From the NCBI GenBank assembly GCA_002633005.1, contig NMRA01000456.1:125147-189146 (forward strand): a stretch of DNA of 64,000 nucleotides, read 5' to 3'. Source of the stretch: Phoronis australis. Lineage: Eukaryota; Phoronida; Phoronidae. Within the stretch, counting starts at the first letter, position 1, and each line of letters begins with the position of its first letter. The notes below the pieces were generated by a model that was given only the letters and a program-made list of their open reading frames with translations, searched no databases and had not been told where the DNA came from. The position numbers were made by a program, and so were the translations under genes. Positions 36,201 to 49,200 of this stretch are shown piece after piece.

Positions 36201-36901
36201 CTCACCGTCCGGGTAACATTCTGCAACATTCATGGCATTCGTTAGTGCATCCCAAAGACAAACCTGAAGATAACATCAGCAGTGCAATTTATCACATCTG
36301 CTGAGAAGGTAACACTTGTACTGAGCAATACATCTAGAAAACTCAACAACCCCTATGGAAAGAGTTGTACCAACACCGGACGAACCCAGGGGAAGGTGTT
36401 TCGTCAGCAATGTATAGACACTTACATGCGAATGGTCACAAGTTCAATAATGACTATGTTGAAATTTTGAGTAGGCAGAAAAACTGGTTTGAAAGAGGTG
36501 TCTATCTTTGTTAAGGCACCGATTCCATCACTCAATAGATGCACTGGTGGCAGGCTTGTTCTCTCTACTGCTTAGAACACTAGTATTGATCGAATTTCTA
36601 AGCTGGAAGCCCCATTAGTCTCGTCATTCCTCAGAGTAAGCGGTATGCTCCTGATGGCTTGAGGATTATTTGTACGTATAATTTTAAAGTCCAGTTGAAC
36701 AGATTTAATTTATCTTTGATTATGAACTTTCCTGGATGGATTAAGACTTACAATTTTAAAAAGCTGTTATGACTCACATCTGCACAAATCGCTATCAAAC
36801 CATTGCAAAAGAGATACAGGTCTCCTTTTAGTGATAACTGAACACTGAAGATAGCTCCTGAACTGTGAACACAAAACATATAGACAGTGGTGAATCTGAA
36901 A

Positions 36902-39900
36902 CTAAGAAAATATTGTGACCACTTCACAGCCACCCCCTCGCACCATCAACACCCTCTCTAAGCCTTCAGTCAACACCTCCAGGTACTCCATATCTGAGGC
37001 AGGGTTAAGGAAGTCCCAACAAGCTGTACCTTGAAAATGTGGGTCAAAGGAAGAACATACAAACTATACCTTGAAAATGAGGGTCAAAGGAAGAACATAC
37101 AAACTATACCTTGAAAATGTAGGTCAAAGGAAGTACGTGCCAACAATAACTTGAGATTATAGGTAAAAAAAGTGCCTACTAACCGTACCTTGAGAAATTG
37201 GATTTAAGTGGAAACAATACTATGAGCAATTGGATTCTTGGAAGTATTTACCAACCATACCAAGACACTGGGTTAAATGGGAAAGCAACCATATTAAATA
37301 CATTTTTTAATTAAATTACGACTTTCTGGTCATCCTAGAAAATTTTTTGACTCGATAAAGTTCCCCCAGGTCTTAATCAATTACGCATGCGTCACCCCAG
37401 AAGTGATGTCTGGGGTATGAATCATTCCCTGCCAGCTTTGCACGAGTACTCTCAGACAATCCTAGATTGAACTAGAACTCGGTTGAGTGTCAAGTAGTAA
37501 TGATGAAAACAAGATACAATGGAAACACAACACAACAAACTTCACAACATCAAGGAACTATGACACTGTAATTGCACGTTTAGCACACAATATGGTAGAC
37601 AAGTGAAATTTTGGTTTGTCAAATTAAGGAAATATTTAGTTCAGTATCAATTATGCTGCTGGACAGATGTTGCGAAGTTTCAATTAACAGTAGTTACTAC
37701 ATGGTAATCACCAACTGAAAAACAGAACAGTGACTATTTTTTGTGCAAAATAAGTTAAGAATTCCCATACTTAGACCTGTTGTGTCATTTTTCATACTAA
37801 GTAGATGGCACCTTTAGGTTAGACAATAGGGCCACAAAGGATACAGTTGAGATCACCACTTTGGTTTTTTGGAGGACCGGGTAGATTTAACATAACAAGA
37901 TCTGCGTTGTGTGACTTTTCAACAATATGCTCGTTAAGTTTGACTGCAGTGTGCATACGTCGAACATTTCTTTTTTCTCTGAAAAACAAAACAATGTTAC
38001 AATAACAAGAAAACAATGTTACAGTAACACGATCATTGAATACACTATAATTGCTATGATGTAAAGTACACAGATGGGTTTTTGGGCGTGATTCAGCATA
38101 ATTTGATATAATACATTTTTTAGAAAAGTGGAATATTTCTAAAAACAATTTTGCTGTTATGTTACAGCTCTGTTAAAAGCAAATAACTTCAAGAAATCTA
38201 CCCCAACAATACCTTAAAAGCATTTTTCTACCTAAAACCAATTGTGCCTCTTTAATATAACACCCAACATGTACATATATGCAGGGCTGGGTTTACCTAA
38301 AATGAATTCGAGTGCACTACCGGTGATGAATAGTCTGAATTGGGTATACCCTAAATGAATTTGGTATACCCAACTCAATTTCAATTTGCCAAGCATGTCT
38401 AAAATTAATTTACATTACCTCTAAAGTAAATTTGACAGAATCCCGCAAACTTGAACACCACTTTTTTGTTTCGTGTTCATTTCTATGATAAAAAACTTTT
38501 TTGAAAAAACACGTTCGAAATAAGTACTCACGGTTTGATGTCCAACAGTTCTCTAGACTTTCCAGCAGTAAATGTATACAAGTTCCTCTCAGAGAAGGAG
38601 TCAGCCCCACCACTTACATCAGTCACAGCCGATAGCTGCATCGGTGGTTTCAATGTATCATGTGACGGTTTGTCCACAATATCAGACAAGCGTTTAACAG
38701 AGCCTCTGGCTCCACGCTCTATCACAGCAGCGGCAGCATGGGCCACGTCACCAGTAGATTGCACCTTAAGGGTAGAGTAGTAGAGTAAAGCAACTGGTAC
38801 GGTTATGTATCCATTTTGTCATTGCTGAGCCAATGCGACAAACAAATAGCAACCTATATGAAACTGAAGTCATGAAATTTAACCAACGCCAGGCATTATA
38901 TTGTATAAATCTGTTATACGTCATTTCCTGTTGCCTCCTTTTTTTATCATGCGTTTGCTATTTCATTAATCTGTTTGTTTCGTTGGACTATCGTAACTTA
39001 ATATTATTTTGTAACTACCGTTTATGTTTTGATAGTAAAAAACTATTACTACTACTAGTACTAGGACCCGAAAAATATCCAAATTGACTAAATTCGGATA
39101 TCTCAGAAATGGCTGATCAGATTCAAATGAAACTTTAAGATGCTATGCTTTAGGCACTGTTTTCCTAAACGCTGTTAGGAATTGAGAAAATCCACCTTTG
39201 CAGGAGAGGTTATGAAAAAGTAACACTTTTATGAGACTTTGATGAAAAACTCTAGGCTTTCAACATTCAGTGTTTTAAAGACATTTGGCGGAATAGACAG
39301 ACTTTTTGACGAGGTCCTACAAAGCCTTATCTAACACATTCTCAGGCAGCCCATTTACTTGTTTTTATGCAAAAATTCAACTGACACTTTAAATTTTTTT
39401 TTTAGCCTTTAAAGCATGTAAAAGTATGGAGACCAAGTTCATACCACTAGTTGTTGTTCACGCTGTGTTAGTTTCATTTCATTCAACAGCTTGGTTCGTT
39501 GTTCCATCATGAGAGTACGCTCATAAGTATATGCAGAAATGTCACTGTCCATCTGAAAAGTCATATCACAATTTCATTTTATTATCAACACAACAATTGG
39601 TAGATCATTATATAAAGTTTAAGAAAACAACTATGGTAAACAACAGTGCTCACCTGTTTACTGCTCTCGGGTACCTTGTACGCATTTGCAAAGTTTACTA
39701 GTTAATACGAAGATCATAAACCACATCAGGTAAGCATAAGTTCATGAACATCAAAGCATAAAATATCCCCTATACTTGGAATTTCTGAAAATATACCCAC
39801 ACAAAAGTCTGAAAATTTTCCAGTACTGTGCCCATTACTGTATTTTTGGTAGCTGTTAGCAGGTTTTGAAAACGCGATGGATTTTCTGAAGTATGTAATA

Positions 39901-42900
39901 TGTGCTGATGTATAAAATTTTGTTTATTTTGGCAAGACATTACATTTTAGGACCACAATTTCACTGAAATGACTATCGTTCAATGAGATATTGAGTGACC
40001 TTGTTGGTAACTAACAGTATAAGCACAGTGTGAAAGACAATGACAGTTTCCGTAAATATGTACCCTTTCAGAAACTATGTCCGAGGTATTCAGTTTCATA
40101 TGACATTTTCGAATGTCATTTTACAAATATCTGTTCATGGGCCTATTTTTAGAAGTTACTGGTAACAGTAGAACTTACTAGTAGACATTGAACAAGAAGC
40201 GATTGGGCGTAACCAAGGTTTCAAATGATCACTGACAAAACTGAGGAAAATTTTCTAGTTGACGTATCATCCTAAAAGTAAATAGGCTTATGTGATAGAA
40301 AGTTATTGTGTTCTAAAATTTAACAACAAGAAACCTTTTTGTGTGAATAAAGTCAAAATAATGATAAAAAAGAGACAAGGGAGCGGAAACTGGATATCAA
40401 ATAAAAGGAAAATCGAATCCCAAGCCCTGCACAACACAATACCAAGCCCTGCACAACACAATACCAAGCCCTGCAAAACACAGTACCAAGCCCTGAACAA
40501 CACAATACCAAGCCCAGCACAACACAATACCAAGCCCTGCACAACACAATACCAAGCCCTGCACAACACAACACCAAGCACTGCACAACACAATACCAAG
40601 CCCTGCACAATAAACTACCAAGCCCTGCACAACGCAATACCAAATGAGCGTAACATACCATTTCGACAACAGCCACTTCCGCAGTTATTCTTAAGTGATA
40701 CAGAAATGTCTCCAAGTCTTTCTTCATCTGGATACTGTTATCTTCCACCTCTGTTTAACGAGTTAAGTGATGCCGCCGGATTGAGTGTAAGTGAACAGAA
40801 CACCACCTGGTGTTAGTTTACTGCCATCAGCATGAGCAGTATAGGTACTCAATTTTACTGGATAATGTCAACGCTTTTGCAGGAACACTGCATTGACCAA
40901 AAAGGTGTAGGTCAACTGCAGTTAGTCAACATGTAATATTTATGCTAATTAATCTCATTACAATAAAGATGACATTTCATATTCCTGCAGCTCTACAATT
41001 TCACATGTTCCACTTAATCTGTATACCCAAAAGTAATTGTCAACATCACTGCTTTACCTGCCTGTTCATTTGCGCATGGTCCAATGAAGGACAGATTTAT
41101 TTTCTGTTCATTTCGTACATAACAGGCTCACATTAATTCCAAAATTTTGCACATCAGTTGATAGCCGTAGTTGTGTCTGAAGTTACGTACAGTGATATCT
41201 TCCTGATTGTGTTAAAAGTGATGTAACAGTAAAGTTAATCCTAAAGTACAACTCAGTTGGTCTGTGTCAAGAAGCATTTGAATTTACATCACAGCCAAGC
41301 ATAAACTGGATTCACAAAGGACTGTTTTACAAGTTAAACATCCATTAAGATGTGGCGTGCATTGTTAGTTTATAACATCATTTTGGCTTGTGGTATCATT
41401 CAAATTGTCACACATCCTAAAAACAGATGCTCATAATAGTGCCAAAGAATTGACCAATCAAATACATCCACCCAATGATTGATGCAGATACTTTTCCAAA
41501 TTTTCCATATAAGATAATCCACTTTTCTGCTTATTCTGCACACCCCACCTGTTGTGAGAAATTGTAGAGCGGCTACAGTCTGCATGCTACTGAAAACAAT
41601 AACTGTCGAGAAAATGTATAACACATCTACTGCCAAATAAATGAGAAACAGTCCTAATGGCCAATAGATGGTGCCACTGTCAAGAGACTGATACTGACAC
41701 AATGCAGCAATAATTTATTCTGTCGTAAACCTCATGGTAAAATCTCACAATAGCAGATGTCTTTGAGTAAAAGGATACGTGCTACGGTGAATATTCGTAG
41801 TTTACAGCTCTTCCACACTTTGTGTTGTTGCAGCAGAAAAGGGAGCAACATCAGCATGCCACCATCATCTGTACACGTCAAGGAAACCAACTAATGCATG
41901 TCATTTATACAGGAAACAGTCAGTGGAGACCTCACTTGAGGGATGCAAGAAACAGTCATTGGATTCGTCACTGCAGGGTACAAGACGAATAGAGGAATTC
42001 TCGTTTCGTTTAACTTCTCACCAAAAATAAAATTTTACAAAACCAAATGCAAATTTCCCATGTTACGGACATTCATATATTAGTGTTAAAGTTACACACA
42101 ATCTTCATCAGGTGACTGACTACAAAGTGTAGAATAAAAAGGTCATGTTCCGTAGCATTCTCCACTACAGTCACACAGTTTATGAAAGGATAACAACTTA
42201 TTGGAAAAATCAATAATGAAATTTTTCTGTACTAATAAGTGCATTCAGAATGTGACAAGGTAACAATTGAAACATAATCTTATCCACCTGTATTTTATCT
42301 TTGCATTGATAACTTGAACACCAGTTTTACGTTGACATGACCACTACAGTTACTTCAGTAAAAACTAATGATAATTCAGTTTAAATGGCAGTCAATATTC
42401 CTTCAATGGTTAATCCCCTGGATAAATGTCCTGCACCAACCTCCCTTTAGTGGAGCGATATTCATTTTCCTAGATTCTCAGATTGAAATTCTTTTCTCAA
42501 TGTTTGGATGCCGTCATTTTTGGCCATACGATCACTGTTGAAGGAGTATAGCCAGAAACAGTTCATTTTTTACCAATATGGTCAATGTTCAAGGACTGTA
42601 GCCATAGACACAGTTGGTGTTCAAATTGACTTGACTGCACAATTCAAATACTTAAATCTCAACGATTTTTATCGGTCATTCAACATTGTACTCAAGTCAC
42701 TTATCAAAGAAGTGAAAACATAAATATTGTTGAGTAACAGGAGTAAAGGATACGGACAATCCACCAAACATCTATCGTGCCATGACACTTGTCTTGAGAG
42801 GACGGGAACTGTTGAATATTCTTGGCCACAAGTAGTGCCTGTTGAGCATGGTTACAGTTGCGAACAGTTTCTGAAAATTAATAATGTGAAGATTAACAAC

Positions 42901-45900
42901 AGACAGCAGAAAAGATGAATCATTAACGGGACTCCCAACTGATATTGCAACAGAAAACCTGAAAGGCAAATTAAAGTTTCTTTATATATTTCCAAGCTTG
43001 GAAGAATGGCACTTGGTAAATGAGATTATACACGATCAAAACAGAGCCTTAGTACGGAATAAATTCTCCAATTTGGCAGTCCCTAAAATTTGGAACACAT
43101 AAATTCCCACCAAAACTGAATATTCTTGATTCTGGAAATTGGGACAAGGGCGATTTTGGAAGGCACCATGTTTCTCAAATTTCGGAACGTGTTTTCACGA
43201 ATTTAGGACGACAAATATAGCTCCGACCTTGAGCAAAATAGTTAATTTTTCACTGTCCAAATTCGGCAATTTTTACCTTAATCTTATACGTCAATACAAC
43301 AAGAGTAATGCAAAAAAGTTGATTACCATAACTGTATACCAGCCTTTTAACTGATCAAATCAGTGCGAGTCAACAAGCACACAATGAGCACACTTGTAGC
43401 TCTGTGTTTTGGTACACTGACATAAAGTCAAATGAAAGTACCAAGGCAACACTGGGAAACAAAAGTGTTATCTCTCACCTAAAAATGTACTGTGAGACTC
43501 TTCGTCAGCACTGTGGCGCCATCCATAGGGCCAACCAACAACTACAGTATTGGGTCGTAAACCACCCAACCCACCAGCCTGAATCCTGTAAAGTCAACAA
43601 CAAATAACAGTTATTCAATAACACAGACATGAATTCAACCATCCAGCACATTACATCACACGATAACGTGCTCACCTAAGTTATCAACCAAGACACTTAA
43701 AATACAGATATTTATACACAAAAAATCAAAGGATGGGTGACAAGCTAAGCCTGTGTTTCTAGAAACATTTGATAATTTTAGGAAGTTGGGAGTAGGTGTT
43801 TACCGGAATAGCAAATCCAAGTTAATGGCCAGGCAGTTGTGTTAATGTCACCTACTTGATATGGAAGAACACAACAAAACAACACCAGCAAATAGAGAAT
43901 GTTTGTGGGGGGGGCACTCCCACAAAGGATGTAAAGATATCCAACAGTGTACAAAGTGATATTACTGCTGATACGTACATTATGTTTGTCCACCACATAG
44001 CACAATACCATTCGGATGATGACATGATTTGAACAAACAAATAGAAATAGAAATAAGCAGTTGCATTACATTTCCAAAAAAAAAGGCAAATCTTGGACTT
44101 TTTTCAACTCGGGTAACCAGGGGGTAATTTAGCACTTGAAATGCTTACAAAATTATAGGTATGGTCTGATTGGGGTGCTACAACGGTTGCACCCATTGCA
44201 TGCTCCTGGGAAGTTGAGCAGGATAGTATTGACCATGTCCAAGCCCATATGATTTCCAAAGTGCTCAGTAATTTACAGAATTGGCCTAAATACTAAATAT
44301 CTTTATAACTATGGAAATTTAATTTTATTTGACTGGCTCCAAAATGATGTCATACTAAACAAACTACCAACAACACATTACTTACATGTAAGTTATGCCA
44401 TCCACCACATCACGGGAGACTATAGTCTCTACTAGTCCTTTAATTTTGTGACTCTCCAACACTTTATTCAAAGTCTGTAATGACAAATATTGTTTAAAAT
44501 TTAGTAAACCACTTAAAGTAAACAGCAGACATGAGTAACAAACTGGTGTCTAGTACAGTGTGATGCTTCAAAATACTCAACCTTGCGTGCTGATAAATAT
44601 TTAGAAAAGATCACAGTTCAATTGGCAGGAGAGAAATAGTATTCACAACAACTATTGATTGCAGTTAATCAAGTATCTACAACAGCTGGTGATATATTGC
44701 AGCCAGCAGATAAAATGGCAATACTCTGATATAACGTGCCCACATTTTAAAAACCAGTTGATGCTCGTTATTCAGAGATTCTCGAAATACTACTACGTTA
44801 TATCCGACTACTAACGGTAAAACTATGATGATGCTACCACGTTATATCAGGACCATTACCGGTAAAAGTAAGTCGATTATATACCTGCTTGGCAGCCAAC
44901 ATGTCAGCGTATCTGTCTTGAAAGTCACCTTTTAGTATAGATGCCACCAATGTCAGACCTTTACCTGGGATCAACGTATGAAAGCAGGTGGTAAGGGACA
45001 AGTCCAAAACAATAAACCAAGCGTATTCACACCAACTGATAACTTTAAAGCCAATTTTTCAAAGAATTTTGTGACAGTGTTCTTAGTTGGAAATCCACAT
45101 CAGTTTTATTTTAAGTGCCAAATGTATAGCATCTCTAGAAACCACCTAATTTCATTTGTTTCTTAGCTAATTTCATAGGCAGGGTGCTAAAAAGAAAATT
45201 CTGAGATTGTTAGAAGTTTAGCCAGATGATGGCGATTAAAATGACTGTAAACCACTTTTGAAAAAAAGTCAAAATTCAAGTATTCCCAAAACGAGAAGTT
45301 GAGGTCATTATAATTCGTGGTCATTAATAGTACGTCTAATAGTGAACTCTACCCTCTTGCCACCTTCTACCTGTCGGTGATAGAACTGTTGATAATTTCT
45401 AAGGACTCCTGGGGTCCATTTCATTAAAGTGACTTAAGACATGAGACAGAAATTTGGTCTTACGCACCAACTTCAGAATTGTGATGTCAAATTCCAGTCT
45501 TGGGAATGTTCAAATGGTGTCCAGTCATCTCATAGGTCATTTTACACCACAACACAAAATCACTTTAAAATTGATAGATAATACCTACTGATACTTACAA
45601 CTATTCATTACGCCAATGAATGAATATGGAAACTACACGACGGCCACATGACAATAATCATGACAAATTACCATCTCGAACCAAAGAATCATTACTTAAT
45701 CTTGATCGTTCTTTATAAAGATATGGATCAGTTGTACATTTTACAGATCAACACATTAAATGTCATTTATTTATTGCTTTTAGCATACCTAGATAAACAT
45801 GATCACGCCATGGACCGAATGGAGTTCATACTTTGCTTCAATGGGAAGATTCGCTGAAGTTATCTCAATTTATCAGAGTTCGAGGTTTGCTATTTTGGCT

Positions 45901-46249
45901 TGACCTAATTAACACAGCATGGGACAAATCCTGGGTGTCTATAAAACACTGCATTTTTCATTCAAAAAGTACCGATATTTTGGTTTCGTGAAAATTTCCC
46001 ATTAGTCTGACAAAGCACGTGAATCAAATGCAAAAAACCTAAAATAACCGAGTACCTGCTTTAAGCTGGCTAGCAAAGTCGAATAAAGCAGGGTACTTGG
46101 GATCCAAGTCTGGCTTCAGTTTACACAGAACAAGTAGCTGTGGCCTCCAGTTCTTGGTGTGAGGTGGGCCGTCTTCCAGCTTAAGCAGTGCATATCTGGC
46201 AGCTGACAGGGCTAAACCACGCAGACCGTCACCCCATTCCTTCTCAGCT
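36902..46249 (-). CDS. Cytoplasmic C-terminal domain exons of the KCC transporter
   Basis: Eleven exons encode the regulatory domain: [80 protein letters not shown] and the tail. Two threonines that WNK-SPAK/OSR1 signalling phosphorylates to inhibit vertebrate KCCs are conserved in context: [11 protein letters not shown] (exon 39445-39552; KCC2 T906 position) and [12 protein letters not shown] (exon 37845-37978; KCC2 T1007 position). Exon 38532-38764 is a lineage-variable, Ala/Ser-rich insert. Three of the gene's four U12-type introns interrupt this domain. Confidence 0.92.
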
Positions 46250-49200
46250 CTGCAAGGGAGACAGTAAATAGCAGTTTTGTTTGGAAGGCACAATTATTTG
46301 CTTGGAAACAAATACCAGCCTCTCCTTATTCTCATTCACTAATAGCCTTAATATACTTGACTGAATCAGTAACAATTTAAAATCGGAAGAATACTATTTC
46401 ACACAAAACAGTAGAATGAATGTTCAGTGTCCCACTCTGTTAGTATAATGAGTGATACCACGGAGGATAAAAACGGAGTAGAAAAACCCATGAGCTGGTT
46501 GAAATTAGGTCGGGAAGCCCTCCATAACAGAGAACGAGAATATGACTTAGCGTCTACACCACCCATTTTTCCTGAGGTGGCAATAGGTGTCTCACCTGGC
46601 TACCATATGACGGGAGAGGCCAGAAAAAATTCAATCAGTCGACTATGAAGAAGGGCGCAAAACCTATGTCAACTAACCCAACTAGACCCCCAAAAGGATC
46701 ACTCTTTCATCACTCATCACACTTTGAGTCACTAGATATCAACGTTCAACTAAAACACCAGTGAATGGCAGGTAATCAGTTATCTTACCCTTTGTATTCA
46801 ATGTACTTGTAGATGCCAAAGGCTATAATCATGGCTCCCAGCGCGTAATACCAGGAAGAAATAAACATCAGCGCAATACACAGGCCTAACCCCAGCAGGG
46901 ACAGAGTCCTACAATAATAAATCAACACTTATAACGCAAACTACATTATGGTTTTGTATAACGAACTTCAAATGACAAAAATCAGGAAATACCAAGCCAG
47001 TGTGACTTTTATGTTTTAAAACAAGTTTAGTAAATCTCAAACAAGGAAACATGTTTAAAATTCTCTTTGAAACTGATCAATAGAGAGACAATCGTGTTCA
47101 TTTTTCTCCAGACTGAGTGTACCCACAAAAACTTGGGCAGAAAACATGGCCCAATTGCCATTCATTGGCATACCTGATTACAATTACACCATCTCCCTAT
47201 ACTTACACAAAATGCATTACTCATCATACAGTATGTAATTGTGTAGAAACAGCATGCTGCAGGGTGCACGCAACACACTGCTCATAGCTTTGCATACACG
47301 AAACACTCACCAGTGGTAAAACCTGAAGCGAGGTCTCCAACTTGGGGTTTTCAGGATAGACTGGAGTGAGCAAGCCAGGTTGACAAAGCCGTAACACATG
47401 AGAAAGAACATGGTTATGATGGGTGCCACACTGTCAAGGTTACCAATGAGGATCCCAATCTCAGAGATACAGACCGTGAGGAGAAGGGCACGGAATGGCT
47501 CGCCTTTCTTTGTGGTCACCTCAAAGACATTGATGAAGGGAATCACACCGTCTTTAGCAATGGCCTGTAGCAACCGCGGAGCACCTAGGTAGTTTTGAAA
47601 ACAATAGTTTCAATTATCTTGCTGGATAAGATTGTTAAGATGACAATAATCAGAAACTTGAGTATTCGTAGACGGTGTAGGTAGATAATAGTCTGAACTA
47701 TACGCGCAGTTACTATAATCCCTTGAGTATTCATTGGCAAAAAAATCCACAAAGTTTATCTCAGCTGTGTAACGCAGCAAGCATGGGGAGTGTGAATGAA
47801 TGCAACGCCTCACAAAAAGCATGAATATGTAAGAAGTGTCAACATAGGTAGAAATGTTTAGTTGTTCACAATGCAGTGCAGCAGTTAAGATGTGGTTTAA
47901 CCTTGCATCCTCAAATTACATGTAATGTAGAACTACTACGTAACCATGGCAGACATTTCTAATAGAAAGAGCAACATGGTTACTGATTATCAGTGCATTT
48001 GTACACTTAGCAAAACATGCATTCATTGACGAGTCATAACAGCAATTTATAGATTGGGTCTGTTCACACACTATGACTCATTGAGACTGTTGACACACTA
48101 TGACTCATTTACCAGTAAGACTTTGTAGTCCAGCACCAAGAGTGGATAGGAAGGAACCAATCATAATCACGTATGGATGTGGCCAGGCAATATTAGCTAC
48201 AACCATGCTGCCAGATATACTCTCACCAAACCTACAATAAAGTCAACCATCACTGCAAAGACAAAGGAGAGCATGATGGGCTATATGAACAAAGAGAACA
48301 CAGAAGACAGTTCACTGAGAAGTATTAAGTACAAGTAACATTCCAACATGTTCAATGCAACACTGTGCTGGACACAGGTTTTAACCATGCATCCTGACAA
48401 AGGACTTGGTGATAGAAACAAACACATGGACAAATACGCATTAAATCAAAGGTAATGTTGTTGTGAGACAGTATTCCTATTATCACTATAGTAAACACAT
48501 TGGAGGTTTCAGTGCACGTACTATTAGAACATTCAGTAATTTCCACATACTTATCTCGCAACAATAACCCGTCTACGCAGCCAGAGAAGAAGAGTACACA
48601 AGTCAGATCTAGGAATTGGTTAAGGAAAATGAGTCAAATATCAACACAACTCAAATGCACAAACACTACCAAATCAACCCACTGTTATTTACAACAATTA
48701 CAAAGACTTCAAAGCTAGACTCGACACTAACTACTCCGAGTCCAGGTTGAGTCAACTGGTAATTAGCATGTATAAGGAACAGCCACAAGGATACAGACAA
48801 AAGATGTGGTGGCGATGGCACAGATTGTTCCAATAGGAATTGAGCTGGAAGCATCTCTCAAGTCACCAGACCGATTGGAGCCTGCCATGATACCTATAAG
48901 CAGAAGACTGTTGGACTTAACTGTATGTCATGAGACACACTGACAGGGACCTGAATACTAGAACACCGTATGTAGTTATTAACAAATTTACATAATCAAG
49001 GTTGTAAAGAGATATAGCATCTTTCTTCATCTCGTGTTATTATTGGTTGTACTTCGGGAGCAAATTTTCCGAAAGGCACAATTGATTAAATACACAACAT
49101 TTGTTGCAGTTAACGGTCTTTATTCTGTTCCGTTCGTATCCTCGGAACAAAGTTCTACACTCAACAGAACATTGGTGAAGCGACTTACCAAGAGACATGA

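Larger units (their letters stand above)
29930..36901. other. Tail-to-tail intergenic region between AKAP1 and the KCC gene
   Basis: About 7 kb without recognisable coding sequence on either strand. It should include both 3' UTRs. Contents noted: AKAP1-side tandem repeat, a CAGGG MITE (32378-32557), a dispersed repeat copy (33470-33605), a 34-base direct duplication near 34608 and 34642, the dispersed element at 35215-35470, and a possible SINE remnant (36109-36200). Short ORFs such as those near 30981-31241 and 31528-31722 show no family similarity I recognise. Confidence 0.6.

Noticed and set aside
40303-40816. Long ORFs on both strands, up to 174 residues
   Set aside because: They run through the 22-base satellite; only the minus-strand part at 40659-40750 is a real KCC exon.
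41400-41702. Hydrophobic 100-residue minus-strand ORF in a KCC intron
   Set aside because: No recognisable family, no splice signals and not in phase with neighbouring KCC exons; AT-rich reading frames of this length occur by chance.
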